Shown: one piece after another, positions 18,195-27,776 of the stretch
How the letters are laid out: each line of letters starts with the position of its first letter
How positions within the stretch are numbered: the stretch's first letter is position 1
Assembly: GCA_900473795.1 (NCBI GenBank)
Contig: UCMT01000057.1
Coordinates: 1-64,000, forward strand
DNA from: Hyphomicrobiales bacterium
Lineage (GTDB): Bacteria > Pseudomonadota > Alphaproteobacteria > Rhizobiales > Rhizobiaceae
DNA: 64,000 nt
Direction of reading: 5' to 3'
The notes under the pieces: generated by a model
Database searches by the model: none
Told to the model about the DNA's origin: nothing
Seen by the model: only the letters and a program-made list of their open reading frames with translations
Position numbers and translations under genes: made by a program

Positions 18195-19024
18195 GGGTCG
18201 CGTGCCATCGCTTTTGCGGCGGGACGCTGCGTCACAAGTGGCCGGTCTTTCCATCCGGTCAGCCTGTTGAGCAGCCAGAAATAGGCTCCATAAGGCAGGA
18301 ACTTGAGCAGCTTCGCCATATAGGTGAAGCGCTTCGGAAAGGTGATTTCGAAGCCGCCCGATCTCAGGCCTGAGACGATGCGGTCAGCCGCTTCTTCGGC
18401 ACTGATCAAGGCCGGCATCGAAAATGTATTCTTTGCCGTCTCCGCGGTCGCGACAAACCCCGGATTGATGATCTGCAGGCGGATGCCGGCCTTGTCCAGG
18501 TCGAATTTCAGGCTCTCGGCCATGTTGATCAGGGCGGCTTTCGTCGCGCCATAGGCGGCGCCGGTCGGCAGGCCGCCGTAACCCGCAACCGCCGAGACGA
18601 TGGCGATCTGCCCGTACCCCCTCGCCTGCATGTGGCGCACGGCGGGTAAGAGGCAATTGACGGTGCCGTGCAGGTTGACCGCGAAGGTCTTCTCGAAATC
18701 CTCGCGATGCATGTCTTCCCCATGGACGGGGATAGAAACGCCGGCATTGAGCACCGTCAGCGCCATGGCGCCATGTTCATATTCGATGGCCGCGAGAACG
18801 CGCTCCATGTCGCGGGGATCGGTGACATCGCCGTCGAGCACGATGATCTTTCCGGGACCTGGCGCTTCGCGCTGAAGCTGCACCAGCTTTTCGTGGTCTC
18901 GGGCAGTCACGGCCACGTCGAAGCCGTCTCTTGTCAGGCGCAGTGCCAATGCGCGGCCAATACCCGAACTTGCCCCCGTGACCCAAGCCAAACCCTGCTC
19001 GGGATGTGCTACAAAATCGGTCAT
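18182..19024 (-). CDS. Short-chain dehydrogenase/reductase
   Basis: A 280-residue classical SDR. The cofactor motif TGASSGIG is near residue 17, NAG comes after strand 4, Ser of VSAVAGYGG and the YxxxK motif YGATK are the catalytic pair, and PGFV follows. The C-terminal KRFTYMAKLLKFLPYGAYFWLLNRLTG may bind membranes. It likely oxidises or reduces a lipid-like or carbonyl substrate with NAD(P). The start at 19024 follows AAAGGA; the earlier ATG lacks one. It is convergent with the SMR pair. Confidence 0.88.
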   Translation of the reverse strand: MTDFVAHPEQGLAWVTGASSGIGRALALRLTRDGFDVAVTARDHEKLVQLQREAPGPGKIIVLDGDVTDPRDMERVLAAIEYEHGAMALTVLNAGVSIPVHGEDMHREDFEKTFAVNLHGTVNCLLPAVRHMQARGYGQIAIVSAVAGYGGLPTGAAYGATKAALINMAESLKFDLDKAGIRLQIINPGFVATAETAKNTFSMPALISAEEAADRIVSGLRSGGFEITFPKRFTYMAKLLKFLPYGAYFWLLNRLTGWKDRPLVTQRPAAKAMARDPQAV

Positions 19025-19438
19025 GGGCGTTCCTTTCGCGGTCCACGCCAATCGGAAGCGCGGAGATCACAAAACAATACGTTTTGAAATGGAGTTTGTT
19101 CCCGCATTCGGGCCATTCGACGGCAGGCAGCCGATTCGCTCGATCCGGCGGTCAGATCCATGCGGCGGGTGAAATACCAGGGCAGCCTCTAAGACTGCTG
19201 CGCCAGACCCAGCGTCAAAGGTTCTGCGGCGGCGGGGCAATTTTTGCCCGCGACGGCATCCAGATGAAACACTTTTTCTTGCTTCACCCTGCACTCCAGC
19301 CCAAAAGACGCTAGGATTCCGGCATGTTGGATCGAGAACGCCGAAAACGGCTGATGCGGTTTGCCCATGTCCTGCTAAGATCATCACCTGCTCAGGCTGC
19401 CGCCTGACACAACAGCTCCGCAGCCAAGAGGTTCGCTC
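19025..19438. other. Divergent intergenic region between SDR gene and cysK
   Basis: About 410 bases without a convincing gene. A hairpin GGGCAA-TTT-TTGCCC lies at 19235-19249. The stretch should hold the promoters of both flanking genes. ORFs crossing it are antisense shadows of cysK. Confidence 0.4.
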
Positions 19439-20479
19439 ATGTCCGTTCTGCCCTCCGTTCTCGACGCCATCGGCAATACGCCGCTGATCCGCCTTAAGGG
19501 CGCGTCCGAGGCAACCGGCTGCACCATCCTCGGCAAGGCTGAATTTCTCAATCCCGGCCAGTCGGTGAAAGACCGGGCGGCGCTGTCGATCATCCGCCAG
19601 GCGGAAAAGTCGGGCCAACTCAAGCCGGGTGGCGTCATCGTCGAAGGCACGGCCGGCAATACCGGTATCGGCCTTGCGGTGGTCGCGCAGGCGCTCGGTT
19701 ATCGCACCGTCATCGTCATTCCGGAAACGCAGAGCGAGGAGAAGAAGGACGCACTCAGGCTTCTGGGCGCCGAGCTCGTCGAGGTCCCGGCCGTTCCCTA
19801 CAAGAACCCCAACAACTATGTGAAGCTGTCCGGCCGCCTCGCCGCCGAACTGGCAAAGACCGAGCCGAACGGCGCGATCTGGGCCAACCAGTTCGACAAT
19901 GTCGCCAATCGCGACGCGCATGTGGAAACGACTGCACCGGAAATCTGGCGCGACACCGACGGCAAGGTCGACGGCTTCATCTGCGCGGTCGGTTCCGGCG
20001 GCACGCTCGCGGGCGTTGCGCTCGGCCTGAAGTCGAAGAACCCGGACATCAAGATCGGTATCGCCGATCCGGAGGGTGCCGCGCTCTACAACTACTACGC
20101 CCATGGTGAGCTGAAATCCTCGGGCGGTTCGATCACCGAGGGCATCGGCCAGGGCCGCATCACCGCCAACCTCGAAGGGTTCACGCCGGATTTCGCCTAT
20201 CAGATCCCGGACAGCGAAGCCATTCCGCTCGTGTTCGATCTGATTGAAAAGGAAGGCATCTGCGTTGGCGGCTCCACCGGCATCAACATTGCCGGCGCCA
20301 TCCGCCTGGCAAAAGACCTAGGCCCCGGACATACCATCGTGACGATCCTCTGCGACTATGGTAACCGCTATCAGTCGAAACTGTTCAACCCGACGTTTCT
20401 GACGTCCAAGGGCCTTCCCGTTCCGGCCTGGCTGACCAGGAATTCCGGAATAACGGTGCCATACGAACCCGCCGGATAA
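19439..20479 (+). CDS. cysK: Cysteine synthase A family
   Basis: A PLP-dependent O-acetylserine sulfhydrylase of 346 residues. The PLP lysine is Lys44 in NPGQSVKDRAA, followed by GTAGNTGIGLA and the GSGGTLAG phosphate loop. It has a longer C-terminus than E. coli CysK (323 residues), as in a common rhizobial paralogue. It makes cysteine from O-acetylserine and sulfide. It begins a run with alaX-like, sseA and GNAT genes spaced by 5-16 bases, suggesting a cysteine/sulfur-handling operon. Confidence 0.92.
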   Translation: MSVLPSVLDAIGNTPLIRLKGASEATGCTILGKAEFLNPGQSVKDRAALSIIRQAEKSGQLKPGGVIVEGTAGNTGIGLAVVAQALGYRTVIVIPETQSEEKKDALRLLGAELVEVPAVPYKNPNNYVKLSGRLAAELAKTEPNGAIWANQFDNVANRDAHVETTAPEIWRDTDGKVDGFICAVGSGGTLAGVALGLKSKNPDIKIGIADPEGAALYNYYAHGELKSSGGSITEGIGQGRITANLEGFTPDFAYQIPDSEAIPLVFDLIEKEGICVGGSTGINIAGAIRLAKDLGPGHTIVTILCDYGNRYQSKLFNPTFLTSKGLPVPAWLTRNSGITVPYEPAG

Positions 20480-20486
20480 GCATCTC

Positions 20487-21230
20487 ATGACCACGACTGC
20501 CCTCTTTCGCGACGATTTCTACCTTTCGACGACAGAGGCAATCGTTACGCGAATAAGGGAAGACGGCGGCATCGAGCTCGATCAGACCTGTTTTTACGCG
20601 ACGTCGGGCGGCCAGCCCGGCGACAACGGTTTTTTCGAGCGCGCCGACGGCGGCCGGATCGAAATCGCCGCGACGCGCAACGGCGACACCAAGGACATCA
20701 TCATCCACGTTCCCGCTGCCGATCAGCCGGTTCCGCTGGTCGGCGAAAAGCTGGTTCTGCACATCGACTGGCCGCGCCGCTACAGGCTGATGCGCATGCA
20801 TACGGCCTGCCATCTTCTTTCCGTCGTCTGCCAGTTCCCGATCACCGGCGCTGCCGTCGGCGAGGAGGAAAGCCGCGTCGATTTCGACATGAGCGAAACC
20901 ATCGACAAGGATGAGGTTACGTCGGCACTGATGAAGCTCGTCAACGAAAACCACCCGGTCTATCTGCAGTGGATCACCGACGCGGACCTTGCCGCCAATC
21001 CCGACATCGTCAAATCGAAGAACGTCCGCCCGCCGATGGGCCTCGGCCGCGTCAGCCTCGTCTGCATTGGCGAGAATTCCGCGGTGGACAGCCAGCCCTG
21101 TGGTGGCACGCACGTGTCCGAAACCCAGGAAGTCGGCTCCATCTTCATCGCCAAGATCGAGAAGAAGGGTAAGGAAAACCGCCGCTTCCGCATCCGGTTC
21201 GGCACGCCGGAAACCGCTTCCGCCCTTTGA
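20487..21230 (+). CDS. Alanyl-tRNA editing protein (AlaX-type)
   Basis: A free-standing editing domain related to the C-terminal part of AlaRS, which deacylates mischarged tRNA-Ala (usually Ser-tRNA-Ala). The 247-residue protein has zinc ligands HTACH at residues 105-109 and CGGTH at 205-209. It starts 7 bases after the cysK stop. Placement after cysteine synthase is notable because some trans-editing proteins clear Ser- or Cys-charged tRNAs, but no specificity can be read from the sequence. Confidence 0.88.
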   Translation: MTTTALFRDDFYLSTTEAIVTRIREDGGIELDQTCFYATSGGQPGDNGFFERADGGRIEIAATRNGDTKDIIIHVPAADQPVPLVGEKLVLHIDWPRRYRLMRMHTACHLLSVVCQFPITGAAVGEEESRVDFDMSETIDKDEVTSALMKLVNENHPVYLQWITDADLAANPDIVKSKNVRPPMGLGRVSLVCIGENSAVDSQPCGGTHVSETQEVGSIFIAKIEKKGKENRRFRIRFGTPETASAL

Positions 21231-21245
21231 TCGGAGAAAAATGCA

Positions 21246-22100
21246 ATGACCGAACAGAAAAGTGCCTTTGTCGTATCCGCCGACTGGCTGGAGCAGCGGC
21301 TGAACGATCCGACCGTCAAGATCCTCGATGCCTCCTGGTATCTGCCGGCACAGAAGCGTGATCCAAGGGCGGAATATGCCGCCGGGCATATTCCGGGCGC
21401 CGTGTTCTATGATCAGGATGTGATCGCCGATCTGACGAGCGGCCTGCCGCACACCATCCCCTCGCCCGCCGCCTTCGCCGATGCCGTCGGCAAGCTCGGC
21501 ATCAGCGAGGCCGACACGATCGTCGTCTATGACGGTCCGGGTATCTTCACGGCGCCGCGCGTCTGGTGGCTGCTGCGCACGATGGGGGCCAGATCGGTCT
21601 TTGTGCTGGATGGCGGCATGGACGGCTGGAAGGCGGAAGGCCGGCCGGTGACGGCGGACGTCCCGGCGCCCGTCGCGGTCCAGTTCCATCCCCGGTTCAA
21701 CGCCGGGGCCGTCACCTCTTTCGCCGAAATGATCGACATCGTCGCCACCGACAATCGCCAGATCGCCGATGCGCGCGGTGCTGCCCGCTTTACCGGCGAT
21801 GAAGCCGAGCCAAGGCCCGGCATGCGCTCCGGCCATATGCCGGGCGCCAGGAGCCTCCCCTCCGCCGTCTTTTCCACCGGCGGCAAGCTCAAATCGCTGG
21901 GCGCGCTGCGGGAAACCATCGAATCCGCCGGCATCGATCTTGAAAAACCTGTGGTGACCACTTGCGGTTCGGGCATCACCGCGGCGATCATCATGCTCGC
22001 GCTGCAATCATTGGGCCATACGGACAATAAGCTTTATGATGGCTCCTGGTCCGAATGGGGCAGCCGCGCGGATACGCCGGTGGTGACGGGAAAAGAGTGA
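21246..22100 (+). CDS. sseA: 3-mercaptopyruvate sulfurtransferase
   Basis: A two-domain rhodanese-fold enzyme (284 residues) that moves sulfur from 3-mercaptopyruvate to thiophilic acceptors. The active-site loop CGSGITA begins at Cys240 and matches the mercaptopyruvate type rather than thiosulfate rhodanese (CRKGVT). The N-terminal domain is inactive, with YDGPGIF at the equivalent loop. It is the third gene of the cysK run, which supports a role in cysteine catabolism. Confidence 0.9.
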   Translation: MTEQKSAFVVSADWLEQRLNDPTVKILDASWYLPAQKRDPRAEYAAGHIPGAVFYDQDVIADLTSGLPHTIPSPAAFADAVGKLGISEADTIVVYDGPGIFTAPRVWWLLRTMGARSVFVLDGGMDGWKAEGRPVTADVPAPVAVQFHPRFNAGAVTSFAEMIDIVATDNRQIADARGAARFTGDEAEPRPGMRSGHMPGARSLPSAVFSTGGKLKSLGALRETIESAGIDLEKPVVTTCGSGITAAIIMLALQSLGHTDNKLYDGSWSEWGSRADTPVVTGKE

Positions 22101-22105
22101 TCGCA

Positions 22106-22672
22106 ATGATCGAGGAACAAGCTAGAGAGCCGCTCGCGGTGCGCGTCACCGAGTTGGAAATGACGGCAGCGCCGAAGCAGAGCCTGCCCGTACCGGTCAA
22201 CATCCAGACCGCGATCATGCGCGTGCCGGAAATCCCCTTGCCGTTCTACCGCTTTCTCTATCTGCAGGTCGGCCGGCGCTGGAGCTGGGTCGATCGGCTG
22301 CGGCTGAGCGATGCGGAACTGACTGCCGTTCTGCACGACAAGCGCAATTCCGTGACTGTCTTATACGTCAACGGCGCGCCGGCCGGATTTTTCGAATTGC
22401 TGCAGGTCGACGAGGACAATGTCGAGCTCTCGCATTTCGGCATGTTCGAACGCGCGCTCGGCCTCGGGCTCGGAAAGTGGTTCCTGCTGCAGACGCTTTA
22501 TGCCGCCTGGAATTCCAATCCGAAGGTCGTCCGCGTCTCGACCAACACGCTCGACCATCCTCGCGCGCTGCAACTCTACCAGCGCTTCGGCTTCTCGCCG
22601 GTTTCGACCCATGACGCCACGGTGCAGCCGCTGAGCGACGAGGAATTGCTGGCGCTCGCGCGCAACTTCTGA
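22106..22672 (+). CDS. GNAT family N-acetyltransferase
   Basis: A 188-residue acyltransferase-like protein. The GNAT acetyl-CoA motif is seen as FERALGLGLGKWFLLQTLY, followed by VSTNTLDHPRALQLYQRFGF, the usual motif B. The substrate is unknown. The ATG at 22106 lies 5 bases after the sseA stop, so it is probably co-transcribed with the cysK-alaX-sseA run. Confidence 0.85.
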   Translation: MIEEQAREPLAVRVTELEMTAAPKQSLPVPVNIQTAIMRVPEIPLPFYRFLYLQVGRRWSWVDRLRLSDAELTAVLHDKRNSVTVLYVNGAPAGFFELLQVDEDNVELSHFGMFERALGLGLGKWFLLQTLYAAWNSNPKVVRVSTNTLDHPRALQLYQRFGFSPVSTHDATVQPLSDEELLALARNF

Positions 22673-22753
22673 CCAAGCGCATGCGGCAAGAATCGGGTGT
22701 CGCACGGCTTCGGCGCATGGCATGTCTTCCTCGACCGAACTGGAGGAAATCCC

Positions 22754-23224
22754 ATGACCCTGCGCTACAAGCCGATGCCGAGCGATCTTGCCGCACGCTA
22801 CCGTCGCCGCGAACCGGATGCCTATGGCCTTGCGCCCGAGCTGCATGTTTCCGATGGCGATGGCATGCCCTGCCGCCATTGCCTTGCCAACATCGCGGCT
22901 GGTGATGCCTATCTCATCCTCGCCTACCGGCCCTTCCCGGCGCTGCAACCCTATGCGGAAACCGGCCCGATCTTCCTGCATGCGGAAGAATGCGAAGCCT
23001 ATGCGGGCGGCGAGGCCGTTCCGCCGATCCTGACGACCAGCAAGGATTATCTGCTGCGCGGTTATGGTGCCGACGACCGCATCGTCTACGGCAGCGGCGC
23101 AGTGACGCCGGTCGATGAACTCGCTGCTCGCGCTACCGAACTGCTCGAGCGTCCGGAAATCGCCTATGTGCATGTCCGCTCTGCCCGCAACAATTGTTAT
23201 CAGTGCCGCATCGAGCGCGCATGA
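22754..23224 (+). CDS. DUF1203 domain protein
   Basis: A 156-residue protein matching the DUF1203 pattern: CRHCLANI, then LILAYRPF, FLHAEECEAY and a C-terminal SARNNCYQCR with paired cysteines. The role is unknown; the CxxC-like pairs suggest metal binding or a structural zinc. A strong GGAGG precedes the ATG. It follows the GNAT gene by 80 bases on the same strand. Confidence 0.85.
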   Translation: MTLRYKPMPSDLAARYRRREPDAYGLAPELHVSDGDGMPCRHCLANIAAGDAYLILAYRPFPALQPYAETGPIFLHAEECEAYAGGEAVPPILTTSKDYLLRGYGADDRIVYGSGAVTPVDELAARATELLERPEIAYVHVRSARNNCYQCRIERA

Positions 23225-23227
23225 AAA

Positions 23228-23250
23228 CGGGGCCGGAATCGCCGGCCCCG
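23228..23250 (-). terminator. Terminator of ald
   Basis: A 9-bp perfect stem (CGGGGCCGG / CCGGCCCCG) with a 5-base loop. On the minus strand it is followed by TTTT, 28 bases beyond the ald stop codon. It could also act on the convergent DUF1203 transcript, though no T run follows on the plus strand. Confidence 0.8.
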
Positions 23251-23277
23251 CTACGGTCGGTGTCGCTTTGATGGCGA

Positions 23278-24396
<1,119 letters not shown>

Positions 24397-24501
24397 TTCG
24401 CGTTCCTCTCGTTTTCGGCCTTGGCCGTTGCAGATTTCTAATCTGCGTAGAGAAACAGAAAGCCGGTCGCATGTCCTTGCAAAGATGCCCGTCTTTCCCG
24501 T

Positions 24502-24516
24502 AATATTTCGAATATT
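24502..24516. promoter_or_regulatory. AT-rich palindrome, candidate Lrp-type operator
   Basis: AATATT-TCG-AATATT is a perfect inverted repeat in the ald / Lrp-regulator intergenic region, 40 bases before the regulator start and about 105 before ald. AT-rich palindromes of this spacing are typical sites for Lrp/AsnC proteins. Binding is inferred. Confidence 0.5.
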
Positions 24517-24555
24517 CTTGCGTATAGATGTCAAAATTCGAAGGAAATTCGACAA

Positions 24556-25014
24556 ATGGCGATAGATGCAATTGATGCTGCGATCCTGCGGATTCTCCAG
24601 CAGAACGGCCGGATCGCCAATGCGGAACTTGCCGAGAAAGTGGGGCTATCCGCTTCCGCCTGTTCGCGCCGTGTCGATATCCTGGAAAAGACCGGCGTCA
24701 TCAGCGGCTATCACGCGCGCCTGTCGCACAAGGCGCTCGACTACCGCATCATGGTCATCGTCCACATCTCGCTGTCGGGCCAGTTCGCCAAGACGCTGAC
24801 GGAATTCGAGGCGGCGGTGAAGCTCTGCCCGAACGTGCTGGTCTGCTATCTGATGTCGGGGGAGTACGACTATATCCTGCGCGTCGCCGCCAAAGATCTG
24901 GAAGACTACGAGCGCATCCACAGGGACTGGCTCTCCGCCTTGCCGCATGTCGTCAAGATCAATTCCAGCTTCTCGCTGCGCGAGATCATCGACCGGCCGA
25001 ATGTCGGCGTCTGA
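24556..25014 (+). CDS. Lrp/AsnC family transcriptional regulator
   Basis: A 152-residue regulator with an N-terminal helix-turn-helix (IDAAILRILQQNGRIANAELAEKVGLSASACSRRVDILEKTGVI) and a C-terminal ligand-binding RAM/ACT-like domain containing CYLMSGEYDYILRV. AAGGAA precedes the ATG. The divergent position next to ald and the palindrome between them suggest it is the alanine-responsive activator of ald (AldR/AldB-like), which is inference from context. Confidence 0.92.
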   Translation: MAIDAIDAAILRILQQNGRIANAELAEKVGLSASACSRRVDILEKTGVISGYHARLSHKALDYRIMVIVHISLSGQFAKTLTEFEAAVKLCPNVLVCYLMSGEYDYILRVAAKDLEDYERIHRDWLSALPHVVKINSSFSLREIIDRPNVGV

Positions 25015-25035
25015 GCGCGGTTCTCGAGGCTGTGG

Positions 25036-26280
25036 TCAGGCGTTTCCGACCACGCAATTTCGCCCTCTGCTCTTCGCCTCGTAGAGCCGCGCATCGGCCT
25101 TCGACAAAAGGTCCCGTGCCGCGGAACCGTCGACAGGCGTCGAGGCGATGCCGATGCTCACCGTCACGGCGGCGCGATCCGCGGTCGCCACATCCGCCGC
25201 GACGCGCTCGCGCAGGTCCTCGGCGCGCAATAGCGCCCCTGCATGATCAAGGCCGTCGCACAGCACCACGAACTCCTCGCCGCCGTAGCGAAAGAAATAA
25301 TCGCTTTGGCGCAGACCCGATTGGATCGCGGCAGCAATCGCCTTCAGCACCTTGTCGCCTTCGAGATGGCCGAACCGGTCGTTGACGCTCTTGAAATGAT
25401 CGGCATCGATCATGATGAGGCTGACGACACCGCCCGAGGCCGCCGCATTTCGGATCAATCTCGGCGCTTCGAACTCGAACCGGCTGCGGTCGAGCACGCC
25501 GGTCAGCATGTCGCGGCCGGATTTCGACAAGAGGTCTTCGTAGCGCTCGCGGAATGTCAGCGTGTTGAAGATATCGCCGATCGGCTGCCGCGACACGAAC
25601 GGCCTGGAATGGCTGGAAAAATGCATATAGCCGCCAAGCATCGTGGCGTAGAAGACGGCAGCCCCCATCTTCGCGAACCAGCCACCCCAGAACACCTCGG
25701 CCGGCGCGCCGTTCAGCGCATGCAGCGCGATGTAGAACCCGGCCTGGTCGAGGGTCAGCACGACAATCCCGCAGAGGAGGAAGCGCAGGGTGAGAAAACC
25801 GCGCACCCAGCGTCCGAGGCGTTCGTAGAGCAGAATGATCAGCAGCGAGTCGAGGTAAAGCAGCAGCGTTCCCCACAGCATCAGCCAGCCCATCTCGTCG
25901 ATGAAGGCGAGATCGGCCGTCCGGTTCGGCACGACCGATACCGTCTGGTGCATTTGAAGGAGGAGGCTCAGTGCGACCGTCAGGAAGTTGCCCGCCAGCA
26001 GGCCATAGATCGGCTGGCGCACCGTTGCCGCATCCTCCTTCACGTAAAGCAGCAGGATCATCATCAGCTTGCCGGAGAAAAGCACCGCCGAGCCCGGTGA
26101 AATCACGCCGAAGGGCAATTGCACGTAGAAGACGGCCGCGAGATAGGTCTCGATGAAATGCAGAACGCCGAGGGCCGCAATGAAGACGCCGATACCGAGC
26201 AGATGGCGCAGATGCAGCAGCGTGACCATGACCGCGACGTAGACAAGACCTTCGCAGAGAAAAAGAAAGACATTGGTCAT
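25036..26280 (-). CDS. Membrane diguanylate cyclase (GGDEF)
   Basis: A 414-residue protein with about seven hydrophobic segments in residues 1-220, then a GGDEF domain (about 250-414). The active site reads GGEEF at 333-337 and the inhibitory RxxD site is intact (RQSD, 324-327), so it should make c-di-GMP and be feedback-inhibited. The membrane part does not match a named sensor I can identify with certainty. No EAL domain is present. It is monocistronic. Confidence 0.92.
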   Translation of the reverse strand: MTNVFLFLCEGLVYVAVMVTLLHLRHLLGIGVFIAALGVLHFIETYLAAVFYVQLPFGVISPGSAVLFSGKLMMILLLYVKEDAATVRQPIYGLLAGNFLTVALSLLLQMHQTVSVVPNRTADLAFIDEMGWLMLWGTLLLYLDSLLIILLYERLGRWVRGFLTLRFLLCGIVVLTLDQAGFYIALHALNGAPAEVFWGGWFAKMGAAVFYATMLGGYMHFSSHSRPFVSRQPIGDIFNTLTFRERYEDLLSKSGRDMLTGVLDRSRFEFEAPRLIRNAAASGGVVSLIMIDADHFKSVNDRFGHLEGDKVLKAIAAAIQSGLRQSDYFFRYGGEEFVVLCDGLDHAGALLRAEDLRERVAADVATADRAAVTVSIGIASTPVDGSAARDLLSKADARLYEAKSRGRNCVVGNA

Positions 26281-26441
26281 CGACAGCAGGCGCCCGGATT
26301 TGATTCCGTAAACTGTATAAATCGTAAATTTAAAGAAACGTTTACCAAACCCGCCAAGGTCGCGATGCGGAACCAGGACTTACCAGGTTTGACCAGGGAG
26401 AGGTTTATGCGGATCGACTGTCTGGTGGAGAGCCCGGCCCC

Positions 26442-26753
26442 TTAGACCTGCCGTGAAGCGACGTCGTCGGCGAAAAGCGAAGGGCCATGCTGGTCAATGA
26501 TCTGATGCGCCTTGCGCAAGGTCGCATCGATCATATCCTGTTCCGAGCTGAACAGATCGGCCCGGATGAAGGTTCGCACGCGGATGACGCCATCGACGTC
26601 CTTCTCGATGGAGCCGGCGAGCCTGAATTGCGCGCCTTCCTTCTGTGGCGTCGCCCGGATCAGGCAGTCGCCATAGGTTTCCGTCTTTGCGGAGGATTGA
26701 GCGGACTCCGCTTTGGAGCCGCCACCGAACAATTTTGACAAGAACGAAGCCAT
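26442..26753 (-). CDS. HlyU family protein
   Basis: A 103-residue protein resembling the HlyU family: MASFLSKLFGG start, then TYGDCLIRATPQKEGAQFRLAGSIEKDV and HQIIDQHG. Vibrio HlyU is a transcriptional regulator of hemolysin, but this alphaproteobacterial family has no clear DNA-binding motif and its role is unknown. It is monocistronic. Confidence 0.75.
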   Translation of the reverse strand: MASFLSKLFGGGSKAESAQSSAKTETYGDCLIRATPQKEGAQFRLAGSIEKDVDGVIRVRTFIRADLFSSEQDMIDATLRKAHQIIDQHGPSLFADDVASRQV

Positions 26754-26861
26754 GCGGAAGACTTATCATGGCAAACAGACCTGTCAAAGGCTAAGTTCGA
26801 AGCGGGCGGCGGTGCCGTCGCCGCAGGGAGCACGTGGGATGGCAACGGCTTTGCCCGCATC

Positions 26862-27749
26862 ATGACGAAACCTTTTGCTGTTGCCCCGATCGACTATATC
26901 GATGTGCGGCTCGCCGCCGCCGAATCGGCGTTTCCCGACATCCGGCCCGGCCTTGCCAAGGAAATCGTCTGGGCCGACCCTGCCGGCAAGAGCCGCACAG
27001 CTCTCGCCGTCGCCTATATCCATGGCTTTTCAGCCTCGAAGGGCGAGGTCCGCCCCCTGCCCGATCTCGTGGCGAAAGCGCTTGGCGCCAATCTGTTCTA
27101 CACCCGTCTTGCCGGACACGGTCGCAGCGGCGATGCGATAGCCGAGGCCTCCGTCGATGCGTGGAAAAAGGACATGGCGGAAGCGCTCGAGATCGCCTCG
27201 CAAATCGGCGAAAGAACGCTGATCATCGCGACCTCCACCGGCGCCTCGCTCGCCACCTGGGCGCTATCCCAACCCGGATTGTCCGCCTCTGTTGCCGGCG
27301 CCGTTTTTCTCGCGCCGAATTTCAGGATCAGGGGGCGCGGCGCCGGCCTGCTGACGGCGCCGTTGGCAGCGGCGAGCGCACGCCTTCTCCTTGGGCCGCG
27401 GCGCGGCTTTGTCCCGTCGAATGCGCTTCATGCCGCCTACTGGACGAACGACTACCCGGTTGCCGCGCTTTTGCCGATGGCCGCACTTGTCCGCCAGGTT
27501 CGCGCCCTACCCTTCGAAAGGATCGCGACGCCGGTTCTCTTCATCCATTCGCCAAAAGATCAGGTCGTCGACGCCGACCAGACGGCGGGCATTGTCAAGC
27601 GCTGGGGCGGCCCGGCAACGCTGCTCGATCCCGGCGACATCGGCGATCCCTTTGGTCACGTCATCGCCGGCGACGCCCTGTCGCCGAAGACGACCGCAGC
27701 GATCGCCGCCAACATCGTAAAATGGTTTAGCGCTTTCGCCCAACCATAG
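26862..27749 (+). CDS. Alpha/beta hydrolase
   Basis: A 295-residue alpha/beta-hydrolase-fold protein. The oxyanion region is YIHGFSASKGE. The nucleophile elbow reads ATSTGAS, with Ser in place of the usual GxSxG first glycine context (A-T-S-T-G). PVLFIHSPKDQVVD and FGHVIAG supply the acid and histidine. The substrate is unknown, perhaps an ester or acylglycerol. The gene is convergent with ilvA. Confidence 0.85.
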   Translation: MTKPFAVAPIDYIDVRLAAAESAFPDIRPGLAKEIVWADPAGKSRTALAVAYIHGFSASKGEVRPLPDLVAKALGANLFYTRLAGHGRSGDAIAEASVDAWKKDMAEALEIASQIGERTLIIATSTGASLATWALSQPGLSASVAGAVFLAPNFRIRGRGAGLLTAPLAAASARLLLGPRRGFVPSNALHAAYWTNDYPVAALLPMAALVRQVRALPFERIATPVLFIHSPKDQVVDADQTAGIVKRWGGPATLLDPGDIGDPFGHVIAGDALSPKTTAAIAANIVKWFSAFAQP

Positions 27750-27776
27750 AAAATAACTGCATAAAATGCGAAGCGG

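Noticed and set aside
20385-22007. 540-residue ORF on the minus strand
   Set aside because: It is antisense to cysK, alaX-like and sseA genes, which have clear families and correct codon bias.
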